Below are positions 24,264 through 33,273 of a stretch of DNA of 64,000 bases, one piece after another. Position 1 is the stretch's first letter; each line of letters starts with the position of its first letter. The notes below the pieces were generated by a model. The model was not told the DNA's origin and did not search any database. It saw only the letters and a list, made by a program, of their open reading frames with translations. A program made the position numbers and the translations under genes. Origin of the DNA: Pyrocephalus nanus (lineage: Eukaryota; Chordata; Aves; Passeriformes; Tyrannidae); assembly GCA_038380795.1 (NCBI GenBank), contig CM076260.1, forward strand, positions 4,873,533-4,937,532, written 5' to 3'.

Positions 24264-25667
24264 AAACCCAGATTTTAATCCATAGTAATGACTTTGAGGA
24301 TAGGGGCAATAAAAGGAAAGAAAGTAAAAGAAAGAATAAAACACACAGGATCTTTAAGGTGAGATCCCATGAGAACTCAGCTCCCTGTTCTGCTGATGAA
24401 GTAAGTAGCACGTGTGAATATATCTTCCATATGGGAGGTAGGCAGCAGGCAGCTTTGGAAATGAAGATGCAATACCTGAAAACAAGAGCTAAATTAACTC
24501 CTGATAAAGCCAAGTGACAGTGGCCAAACCAAAACTAGGTACAAACAATATGAAGAATCTCTGGCATCTGTACCTTTCCCTCCACCTTTCCTAATAACAA
24601 TATAGTTTTAATGATACTGTTCAGAAATCCAACTGAAGATTTTTTTTTCCCCTCAACACAGTATTAGAATATGCCAATTTTACAGAAACAAATCTTTCAG
24701 TGTGTGAGAAAGTATTGTTTTCAAGGATTTTTCTATCTCGAGAGCATTCCAAACTGTGAGTTAATTTCCCACTTAAGAATGTGTAAAAAATCCCTGGTTT
24801 TGAAACAAAATCCTTTAAAATGGTGAAAACAAACACTGGTTTTGACCTGATCCAGAATAGTCTCTATTTTGTTTTATTTTGTCTAGTGAAAATGTTTGTT
24901 GTTTTACTCTCTCATCTTGTAGCAGAATTGGGAAAAAAAAGTGTGAAAATTTAAAATTATCATGGTTTGGAGGCTTTTTTCTGCCAGTTCTGATTTTGAG
25001 TAATTCACCTCTGTCTCATTGCTGTAGAGAGAGCATAAAGAAACCCCATGCAGTCTTAAAATATTCTATATATTTTATATGGACTTAGGATAGTGCAGGC
25101 CAATTCCATGTGCTGGGGACAATCACTCCTGGGTTTGACATGGAGGTGCCACTTAACAGAGTGGAGGCAAAGTCTACTGAAGCTGAAGCTCTGTTCATGC
25201 CATCATCAAACTATCCCTAAATAAGAGAGATAAATAACTCTGAATTTGTTCATCAAGATGTTGGGGTACCTAAGGAGGCCAACCAGCTTCTTTGGATATC
25301 TACTTCTTTTTTTTTTTTTTCCCCCTACAGAACTCCATGGGATGTAAAATTAATTTTCTAAATCTGAAGGATGGTCTCCAACTTGTAATTCTTCTAAGCC
25401 TTGATTTTTTTAAATATATAAAATGGTAATGCTGATAGTTCCTTGGTCTTACCTAGTGTTGATATTTTCTATTCTATTCCAAAAAAACTATTATCATCGC
25501 AAGAGCTGACCTTTGATAGTCACCCAGTCTCAAGGACAACAATACAAATACAATCACAGAAGTGTTTAATTATGATAAAGCCAATAGTACAGCCTCAAAA
25601 TGACAATAGGCCAAGATTACCATGTTTAGTTGATTAAAGTCATGTGTTTAATTCTCCAGAAAGACCT
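24264..25667. other. Unique AT-rich DNA, no gene seen
   Basis: Contains a T14-C5 tract at 25307-25325. No exon or interspersed repeat recognised. Confidence 0.5.
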
Positions 25668-25809
25668 CAGAACCATCCCTGGAACTGTTCAAGGACAGAG
25701 CTCTGAGCAACCCTGTCTAGTGGAAGGTGTCCCTGACCATGGCAGGGGGATTGGAACTGGACAATCTTTAAGGTCCTTTCCAACCCAAGCCATTATGTGA
25801 TTCTATAAT
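25668..25809 (+). mobile_element. CR1 3' fragment, group A
   Basis: AACCATCCCTGGAACTGTTC, AGAGCTCTGAGCAACCCTG, TCTAGTGGAAGGTGTCCCTG, CATGGCAGGGGGATTGG and CCTTTCCAACCCAAGCC, then degenerate octamers ATTATGTGATTCTAT. + orientation. Confidence 0.92.
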
Positions 25810-26719
25810 TTGATGATCTCACAATTTACTATCACTTTTCAGAGCTCCATGCAAGGCAAAGGGTTTCCCTTGCAGTAGTTCTATTTTGGTTCGAATCATA
25901 GCTTGCTTTTGAGATATGCTGGCTGTATACAGTAATCTGTAAGCACGGTAAATCATTAGACCATTAAATATCATTTAAATGCTTGACATTAAAGATCTGA
26001 ATGCCAGCAGAAATAAATCCAGGTGTTATCCCCAGCTTTTTACTCTGCTTCAACATTTGTTCAGAATTACATGAATAACTAAGAATCTATTTAGAGTCTT
26101 TGAAAAATATAACAATTTCAATAGTACAGAAAAAAATTTCACCATTTTACACATTATTGAATACTGATTTGCATAAAGCAGGGATGGATTTGTACCTTAA
26201 ATCTTATAGCTTGCACCTATTCCTATCCCACATGAAAAACAGCACCTTATTTTTTATTTCAGATGTGTGCAAAATGTGTGTTGAATGTCGAATCCCATCA
26301 TTTCAGCTTTCTAAATTATATCAAGGTTCAGATTTATAGGAACACACTTCACTGTGAGATGCTTTTTTTTTTAATTATTATTGGTTTTGATTTAATCTCA
26401 ATCAATACGCCATTGACTTCCTTGAGCATCGGATCAACCCCTCAAGGAACAGGAGTATGCAATGTCCTTTCTGAGGTTAAGCCAAACCTTCCATTTCTAT
26501 GGCCTATTAACCACAGGAAAAACAAACAGTACAAGTCCATCTCACAGTCCAAAGAACTGCTTACACAGGGGTGATTTTACAGAACCTCAGTTGCAGCTAA
26601 ATGCACCATGAGATTAAGAGAAGGCTTTGCCAGAGCAATTGCTGTGCAGGTGCTTCATCCAACTGTGACTTTTGGAACTTTGCTGTAGGTTTACACAGTC
26701 CATGGCTTTAAGTATTTCT
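25810..26719. other. Unique AT-rich DNA, no gene seen
   Basis: No repeat recognised. A 103-codon + ORF at 26263-26574 has no known domain. Confidence 0.5.
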
Positions 26720-27120
26720 GAAGTACTGCACGGCAATAATTAGCAGCCAGGGGCGAAATAATCATTGCTAGATTCATTTAATGCTAAAGCCAAAACTAAT
26801 ATATTTTCTGTTGGTTGAAATGTCAGATCATATCAGCGTTATTGTAAGATCAGATGGAAAAAACGCTTTTAAACATGGTTTGGAATAAGACTCCAGTTTG
26901 TAAAAGCGTTAATCAGAATGGAAGGTGTGCCTTCTAGTGGATAGAGAGGGGCATTTGAAATGAGCAGGTTCAGCAAATACATCGGCATTACTGATTTATG
27001 AGGAAATGCTAATAAATAAATCAGAATTAAAATTACTAAATTGAATCAATTTTGAATTAATTTAGGTAAATATTAATATTTCAGCTCGATTACATCCATG
27101 GGAATTCTTTAGCGGGAAGA
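26720..27120. promoter_or_regulatory. Candidate conserved non-coding block
   Basis: Non-repetitive and rich in homeodomain-like words: CAATAATTAGCAG, AATAATCATTGC, TTCATTTAATGC, GCGTTAATCAG, TGAATTAATTTAGG and AAATATTAATATTT. It also keeps CpGs (GCACGGC, GGCGAAAT, CAGCGTTATT, AACGCTTT, AAGCGTTAATC, ATCGGC, CTCGATTAC, TAGCGGG). A CTCF-like motif lies inside it. The combination suggests a developmental enhancer or other constrained element. This is inference only. Confidence 0.3.
26937..26950 (-). promoter_or_regulatory. CTCF-like motif, reverse orientation
   Basis: GTGCCTTCTAGTGG matches the reverse complement of the CTCF core CCASYAGRKGGCRS at 13 of 14 positions; the exception is T where A/C is expected. 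It lies inside a CpG-retaining, repeat-free block. Motif only; no binding evidence. Confidence 0.4.
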
Positions 27121-27397
27121 GGTTGAAAATGGTTCTGAGCAAAAATTTTAAAAGAGAAATGAACAAGAGAAAGTATTTTCTTAAGGCCTGTGACTTCATG
27201 TGAACTGCTTGACTTTCCAAATCTTTTCTCTTTTTGGCATCTAGAGAGTCTTAAAAAGTTGTTTGCAACTCTTTCATGAAACTTGAAATCTCATCCTCGC
27301 ATGCTAGAGAAGCTACAAAGGAGTGCAAATCTTCCCCCAACTCCTTCCAACAATGTGTATGATTAATTTTCCTTCCCATCACACCACAGGAGCAATT
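27121..27397. other. Unique DNA, no gene seen
   Basis: Short unique spacer between the candidate conserved block and the next CR1 tail. Confidence 0.45.
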
Positions 27398-27486
27398 TCA
27401 CAGAATCATAGAATGATTTGGGTTGAAGGGACCTTAAAGACCATGAGGTTCAACCCCCTGCCATGGGCAGGGATACCTTCCATTAG
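27398..27486 (-). mobile_element. Short CR1 3' tail, group A, antisense
   Basis: TCACAGAATCATAGAATGAT, TTGGGTTGAAGGGACCTT, CCCCCTGCCATGGGCAGGG and ATACCTTCCATTAGAA. Close to the family consensus, so it is one of the less diverged copies here. The break point is abrupt at ~27486. Confidence 0.93.
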
Positions 27487-28532
27487 AATTTGTGTCTTCT
27501 ACTTACCAAGAAGGATCTCATCTGAATTATGGTAAATGGACAGTGAAGGATGTCAAGCAGCCAACTTCTGTTTTGTTGCTTTTGTTGTTTGCAAAGTTGG
27601 AGCTTAAGAAGTGGCTGAACAGATCTGATTCTTTTTTCCTTTAAATTTTCAAGAAAAAAAAAAAAAAGTTGTTCATCTCAGACCTTGTATGCCAAGTTTC
27701 AACAAGGAGTGAATTTTTATGGTCAAATTACAAGCCCCTGAAAATAGAAGTTTATAATGGAAAGGCTGATACAACCGTAACTATGGTATTGCAATTGCAT
27801 CACTATAAGAAAATTGGTTTAGATAATATACCCTGCTGGAATGACTGCAGTTCTAAATGATCCTGCATCTCCATAAATCTAAGCTAACTCAGTAATTCAA
27901 AATTACTGAGATTTAAGTTTAGTACCAATAAGCAATAAACTTATGGCTATTGCTATAATAACCGCTGGTCTGTGCTCCTTTATTTCACAGCAGGTGGTCT
28001 TTGGGCTGGTTTGCAGCCTGAATGAAAATACTTCCAACTAATTCAAAACTAATTCCTAAAGTTGAGTGGAGGCACTTTTCCAAACTTTCACACAATTCCT
28101 TTTCACTAACAAAGAGCTTGGTTGTTTGGTGTTTTTTTTTTCTTTCCCTCTTTCTCTTTAGTCAGTGCCTCAGCATATTGTCCCTTTTTACACAGTTTTA
28201 TACTAATATATTATATGATGACAGCTGACTCACTATTTCTGCAAACTGTCAGGGGAAATGCACTGAGGAACATGTAAGTTCCTCTAAATACACTGTGTCT
28301 CTTTACATCACTCTGTTTCCCTCCATGTGCCCTATACACCTAACATTCCAAATGCTAAAATCTCACACCTCATTCTCCTGTCAGGCTAATCAGCTTTCTG
28401 CAGGCATGACTTAAGTGACTGATTCAGGCCAGCAGCAAGTGAGAAGAAAAATGTGGTTAATAAAGTCTAATACCCCAATTTAGCAGAGTTTGAAAACTCA
28501 TTTCCTTTGGACTACGTCTGAAAGACATTTAG
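27487..28532. other. Unique AT-rich DNA, no gene seen
   Basis: Includes A14 at 27654-27667 and a T-rich stretch at 28128-28160. Nothing coding recognised. Confidence 0.5.
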
Positions 28533-29000
28533 GAGCTGGAGCATGTCCAGAGAAGGGCAACAAAGCTAGAGAAGGGTATGGAGCACAAGTCTGATGAGGA
28601 GCAGCTGAGGGAGCTGGGGATATTTAATCTGGAGAAAAGGAGGTTTAGGAGAGACCTCTCTCTCTCTCTCTACAACCATCTGAAAGCAGTTTGTAGCAGC
28701 GTGGGGGTCCATCTCTTCTTCCAAGTAACAAGTGACAGGATGAGAGGAAATGGCCTCAAGTTGCAATAGGGGAGGTTTGGATTGGATATTAGGAAATTAG
28801 ATATTAGGAAAAAAAAATCACAGAGAGGGTTGTAGAACTGAGAAGCTGTGGAAAGACCATTCCTGGAAGTGTTAAAACAAGTGTGGATGTGGCACTGAAG
28901 GACATGGTTTAATGACAAACATGGTGGTGATGCTGTCTTGGCAGTTGGACTTGATGATCTTAAAGGTCTTTTCCAACCATAATTCTAATGATTCTATGAT
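28533..29000 (+). mobile_element. CR1 retrotransposon, 5'-truncated, group B
   Basis: Starts GGAGCTGGAGCATGTCCAGA, then GAGCAGCTGAGGGAGCTGGG, GGAGAAAAGGAGGTTTAGG, TACAACCATCTGAAAGC, AGTGACAGGATGAGAGG, GGCACTGAAGGACATGG and TTTTCCAACCATAATTC with octamers to 29000. Two local oddities: a (CT)n run at ~28655-28672 where the family reads CTCTCTACAAC, and a 15-bp near-duplication GATATTAGGAAATTA at 28785-28814. Both look like replication-slippage expansions after insertion. Confidence 0.95.
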
Positions 29001-29045
29001 AGAAGCAACATCTGGCCTTTCATGGGAGGGTTAGGCATACAATAA

Positions 29046-29188
29046 CAGAACCAGAGAATAGTTGGGTTGAGAGGGACCTTAAAGGTCATCTAGTTCCAAT
29101 CCCCTGCCATGGGCAGGGACACCTTCCACTGTGGCTACTCAGAGCACCACCCAGACTGTCTTTGAACGCTTTCAGGAATGAAGCATTC
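29046..29188 (-). mobile_element. CR1 3' fragment, group A, antisense
   Basis: AGAACCAGAGAATAGTTGGG, GAGAGGGACCTTAAAGG, CCCCTGCCATGGGCAGGG, CACCTTCCACTGTGGC and TTTGAACGCTTTCAGGAATG. It lies 45 bp from the group B copy that ends at 29000, in the opposite orientation. Confidence 0.92.
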
Positions 29189-29258
29189 TCTTGCTGGGAT
29201 CTGACAACAAACTTTTGATAAACTGGCTGAGCTATTTAATCCTTCAAGATTCAAAATG

Positions 29259-29287
<29 letters not shown>
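29259..29287. repeat. Poly-A tract (29 A)
   Basis: The longest homopolymer in the window. It lies between an antisense CR1 and a + CR1. CR1 does not end in poly-A, so this is either slippage-expanded sequence or the tail of some unrecognised retrocopy. Confidence 0.9.
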
Positions 29288-29289
<2 letters not shown>

Positions 29290-29490
29290 AAACAAGCTCA
29301 TCCATTCATCAAACTCCTGTTTGTTCATTCTCTAAGTTCTCATTGCTCTGTAGTGACAAGACAGTCACCCAGAATGTAAAATACAAGTCAGAGGTCTTGC
29401 CAAAAGAAATTTGCATTTTATTTGCTGCCAACGTTGCATGGGACTCTGTGGAACACACTGAACAAAATCCAGTTAGTTGTGTCCTGTCAG

Positions 29491-30029
29491 GTCAAGGAAG
29501 GTGATTCTGCCCCTCTGCTCAACCTTGGTGAGGCACATCTGCAGTGCTGTGTCGAGTTCTGGGCTCCTCAGCACAAGAGAGACAAGGAGCTCCTGGAGCA
29601 GGTCCAGTGCAGGGTGACAAAGATGATGAAGGGACTGGAATATCTCTGATGAGGAAAGGCTGAGGGAGCTGGAGCTGTTCAGCCTCAAGAAGAGACACTG
29701 ATAGGGGACATCACCAATATCTTTCAGTGCCTGCAGAGGATGGACCAGGCCCTGCTCAGGGGTGCCCAGCAATGGGACAAGAGGGAACGGGCACAAACTG
29801 ATGCCCAGGAAGTTCCACCTGAAGGTGAGGAAGAACTTCTTTGCTGTGCAGTGATTGAGCACTTGAACAGATTGCCCAGAGAGGGTGTGGGGTCTCCCTC
29901 ACTGGAGATATTCCAGAACTGTCTGGACACAGTCCTGTGCCATGTTCTCTGGGATGATCCCACTTGAGTGGGGAGGTTGGATCAGATGATCTACTGAAAT
30001 CTCTCCCTACCTGAGCCATTCTGTGATGG
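29491..30029 (+). mobile_element. CR1 retrotransposon, 5'-truncated, group D-like
   Basis: AAGGAAGGTGATTCTGCCCC, TTGGTGAGGCACATCTGCAG, GAGTTCTGGGCTCCTCAGC, GAGGAAAGGCTGAGGGAGC, GAAGTTCCACCTGAAGGTG, ACTTGAACAGATTGCCCAG, CTCCCTCACTGGAGATATTC, GAGGTTGGATCAGATGATC and a tail GAGCCATTCTGTGATGGG. Sense is +. Many CpG-type substitutions, so moderately old. The antisense and sense ORFs inside it (75-129 codons) are by-products. Confidence 0.92.
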
Positions 30030-30128
30030 GATAAGCCAGCCACTGGCTTCTGCTAGAATGCTGCCTCTCAGTTTGTCTTGAAAGGGAGTCCTTAACTAGA
30101 CAGAAATTTAATAGGTTCATTAATATTT

Positions 30129-30395
30129 CATAGAATCTCAAAATCATAGAATATCCTGATTTTGAAGGGACCTACAAGGATCAGAGTCCAGCTCCTGGCA
30201 CTGCACAGGATGCCCCAAGAGTCACACCATGTGCCTGAGAGCATCTTGAAAACACTTCTTGAACTTTTATCAGGCTTGGGGCCCTGACACTTCCCTGGGG
30301 AACCTGCTCCATTGTCCAACCACCCTCTGGGTGAGGAATTCTTTCCTAATATGGCACCTAGACTTCTCCTCACACAGCTTCACTTTGTTCAGCAG
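30129..30395 (-). mobile_element. CR1 3' fragment, group C, antisense
   Basis: The left edge has reversed octamers (CATAGAATCTCAAAATCATA), then GAATATCCTGATTTTGAAGG, GGACCTACAAGGATC, GCACTGCACAGGATGCCCC, CACACCATGTGCCTGAGAGC, CTTCCCTGGGGAACCTGC, CAACCACCCTCTGGGTGAGG and CACACAGCTTCAC. This matches the CR1 type whose 3' end reads CAACTCAGGATATTCTATG. The orientation is opposite to the neighbouring 29491 copy. Confidence 0.93.
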
Positions 30396-30954
30396 AGCCA
30401 AAATAACCCTTCCAAGTACAAAACAAGTACCACTGCAAATACTCATTTTTAATTTAAAAGTACTCATAATTACTTTTTTTTTATATTAAGTGTAGACTGA
30501 GTAAGCTACATCAAAATAGTAGAAACACATCAATCCTCATCTTCTTTTGCTGAGGTTATGATTTTAACAGGTAGATGATAATTAGGGGAAAAAAAGACGT
30601 AAATGTACATTTGGGGTGGTTTTTGCTGCAAGAAGTTAACAAAAATCTGCATGTTAACCATTTTCAAGCTTCTTTCCACTTACCCTGGGCACCCATTGTT
30701 TCTTTCTGAGGTTTCTGGAGGAAATGAGCTGCTGTAGTTTGACTCCCATATACAATATATCACCCATCATACATCTGTTGGCATGAGGGAGGGTGAGAGT
30801 GCAAAGGGCTGTGGGATAGGATGTTCTGGCAACAACATTGTGCTGTGTAAATGCAAGTGATCATAAAATTATGATTTTTTTCAGGTGACCTTACTATAAA
30901 AACATTGCTTGGGAATTCATATTAATCTAATGGGAATGCTGCAGGCAACGATTT
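30396..30954. other. Unique AT-rich DNA, no gene seen
   Basis: Spacer between two antisense CR1 copies. No feature recognised. Confidence 0.5.
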
Positions 30955-31487
30955 TCAGAGAATCATATAATGGCTTGGGTTGGAAGGGACCTTAAAGATC
31001 ATCTTGTTCCATCCCTTCTGACATGGGCAGGGACACCTCCCACTATCCCAGGTTGCTCCAAGCCCTGTCCGTCCTGGCCTCGAACGCCTCCAGAGATAGG
31101 GAATCCACAGCTTCTCTGGACAATCTGTGCCAGGGCCTCACCACCCTTACAGGGAAAAATTTCATCCTAATATCTAACTACACCTGCCCTCTTTAACCTT
31201 AAAGCCAATTCTTCTTGTCCTGTCACTCCATGCTCTTGCAAAAAGTCCTTCTCTGGCTCTCCTGTAGCCCTTTTAGGCACCAGAAGCGGCTATAAAGTCT
31301 CACCAGAGCCTTCTCTTCTGCAGGCTGCACAACCCCAACTCTCTCAGCCTGTCTCCAGAGCAGAGGTGCTCCAGCCCTTTGAACTGCTCTTGGACTCATT
31401 CCAACAAGTCAGCATCTTTCTTGTGTGGGGGCCCCAGAGCTGGATGCATCATTCCAGGTGGGATCTCACAAGAGCAGAGTAGAGGGG
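30955..31487 (-). mobile_element. CR1 retrotransposon, 5'-truncated, group A, antisense
   Basis: TCAGAGAATCATATAATGGC, TTGGGTTGGAAGGGACC, CATGGGCAGGGACACCTCCC, CCAAGCCCTGTCCGTCCTGG, CTTCTCTGGACAATCTGTG, TTCTTGTCCTGTCACTCCAT, CTCTCAGCCTGTCTCCAGAG and ATTCCAGGTGGGATCTCAC. One of the longest copies here (~530 bp), covering most of the 3' UTR and the far end of the ORF2 region. It retains CpGs and matches the consensus well. Confidence 0.95.
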
Positions 31488-32009
31488 ATTAAAGGGGAAA
31501 CCCTAAACCAGAAGACTCATTCTCTGCATCTGTGCTCTTTCCCTTATTGCTGCACTATAGCAAGACTTGGTCCTTCTCCCAACAGCTCCTTTTCCTCCTC
31601 TAGAAGGATGAGAAGCTTTGAGAAGGAGCTTAAATAGAGAAAACACTACATAATTTAGAAGATCAGTACAAAAACAAGAGCAGGAAATTTGTGTAGAAAA
31701 TGGAAATAAGAGTCTACAGAGGAGCCAAGGTGAATGGCAGAGAAAGCCCCAGGCTGGGATACGCTCCCAATGCATCATCTTCTCATTCTCAATAATGAGG
31801 ACATTTGCAAAGCCCCGCTGTCAGTGCCTGGTTGGTGAGCAAGAGAGTCTGAATTCATCAAAAAAAGGACGAATCCTCTACCCAAGGAAAACCATAACTC
31901 TGTTGACTTCAAGTCAAACTGTGCCAAGTTGTGAATTCATCCCAAACTGCTTAGCTGAATTCTCTTTGGTAACGACCTTGAATAGACTCAGACTGGTGTG
32001 AAATAGATG
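31488..32009. other. Unique DNA, no gene seen
   Basis: Moderate GC with short overlapping ORFs on both strands. No recognised domain or repeat. Confidence 0.45.
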
Positions 32010-32480
32010 GAAAATGGTCCTTAGCCTGTTATCGGCGCATTTCCCCACTCCCAGCCTTTAATCCCATGAGAGTAGCAGAAGTGAAAAGGTTTCAAACTTC
32101 TTATGAAAATATTTTTCCACCATGCCTGTTCCCTAGCCCTGTCTGTTCTCCTTTCTCTCTGCATAAGCAGTTTTAGACTTTATTTAAGTGTCGCATTTCC
32201 AAGTGTTCACGACTCTGTACAAAGCTCGTCACACATCACTCATGCCTTATTTCACGGGTTGAGCTGGTAATTAGCATATTTCACAATTAGCCAGTGTATT
32301 TGCTTTGCTAATTTCATTCCATGATGAAGGTGCTAACTTGGCGTGAAGCTGTAATGTACTGGTTGATTTATTAAGCTTCCTCTGATGGATGAAAATCACA
32401 TGCTGTGCCTTTACTGTCGGGGAAAGTTAACAACATCCATTTGTAAGAGATGGTATTTGAAAAGTGATGTTGGTGTGATT
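32010..32480. promoter_or_regulatory. Candidate conserved non-coding block
   Basis: Repeat-free and rich in TAAT cores: GGTAATTAGCATATTTC, CACAATTAGCC, GCTAATTTCATTCC and GATTTATTAAGC. Scattered CpGs remain (TTATCGGCGCAT, GTGTCGCATT, TTCACGACTC, GCTCGTCAC, TTCACGGG, TTGGCGTG, TGTCGGGG). Resembles homeodomain-responsive conserved elements. Inference only. Confidence 0.3.
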
Positions 32481-33210
32481 GAATGTGTGAATCTGTAATG
32501 AAGCCAAGTCAGATAGCTCCTTCCCCATAAAATAGTATTCAACTTCTCTAGTGGCTTCTTTTTGAAACTGGGCTTTTCTGCCCAGATTCCTCCCCTAAAC
32601 TATGCAAGCACCAAATACTCAGCAGGTATTTAGCACTCAGGGTTCTGTTTCAAACTCCTGTTTTCCAACATCTGTAGAGGAGTCAAGTGCCTAAACCCTC
32701 TAAGAGTCTATACTTTACATTGAGTGCTGACAGGACAAAGCATTTGCTGTTTCTTTCTTAATCAAGCTGCACATAAAATGAATAATTGACCAATCAGTCA
32801 AACCACAGGCTTTCAAGAGGCCTTTTTGAGGGAGAACTCCCTGGCCCACGGCCTTTGGTTGTGAAACCTGGCACAGTTATATGTGTACATACTCTCCACC
32901 TTCCCAAAGAAAAGGTTGATTTTGTGGTTGTGACTATAATATTAAATATTGGTGGGCCCATTCTTTATCCCATGGGTAGACAACATGTTCACATACTGTG
33001 ATATTCTCTCTCATACTGGGAAAAAAAAAGAGGCTGCAGGCAAGTTTTCTGTTGGAAATGGTCTCTGGTCATTGCTAATCCACAACTGTACAAGGCCAGA
33101 GTCCTGTTTAATTTGCTAATGTGCATGTGCTGTACAGCAGAGTACAGGTGTTATCCTGGGTTATGGAACACATGGGATTTCTCTGCAGTTGTTGGAAAGA
33201 TATGACACAT
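32481..33210. other. Unique DNA, no gene seen
   Basis: No repeat or exon recognised. Confidence 0.5.
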
Positions 33211-33273
33211 CCAGAGATCAAATCAACATGACCAGAGATCAAATCAACATGGCCAGAGATCAAATCAACACAA
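33211..33273. repeat. 21-bp tandem repeat, three copies
   Basis: Three head-to-tail units, each starting CCAGAGATCAAATCAACA, at 33211-33231, 33232-33252 and 33253-33273. They are nearly identical except for their last 3-4 bases. On the - strand the unit is a multiple of three and gives a threefold VDLISGH motif inside a 168-codon ORF (33108-33614). I see no sign that the ORF is a gene. Confidence 0.95.

Noticed and set aside
29473..29862. 129-codon - ORF
   Set aside because: Lies antisense within a + strand CR1; it is not a gene.
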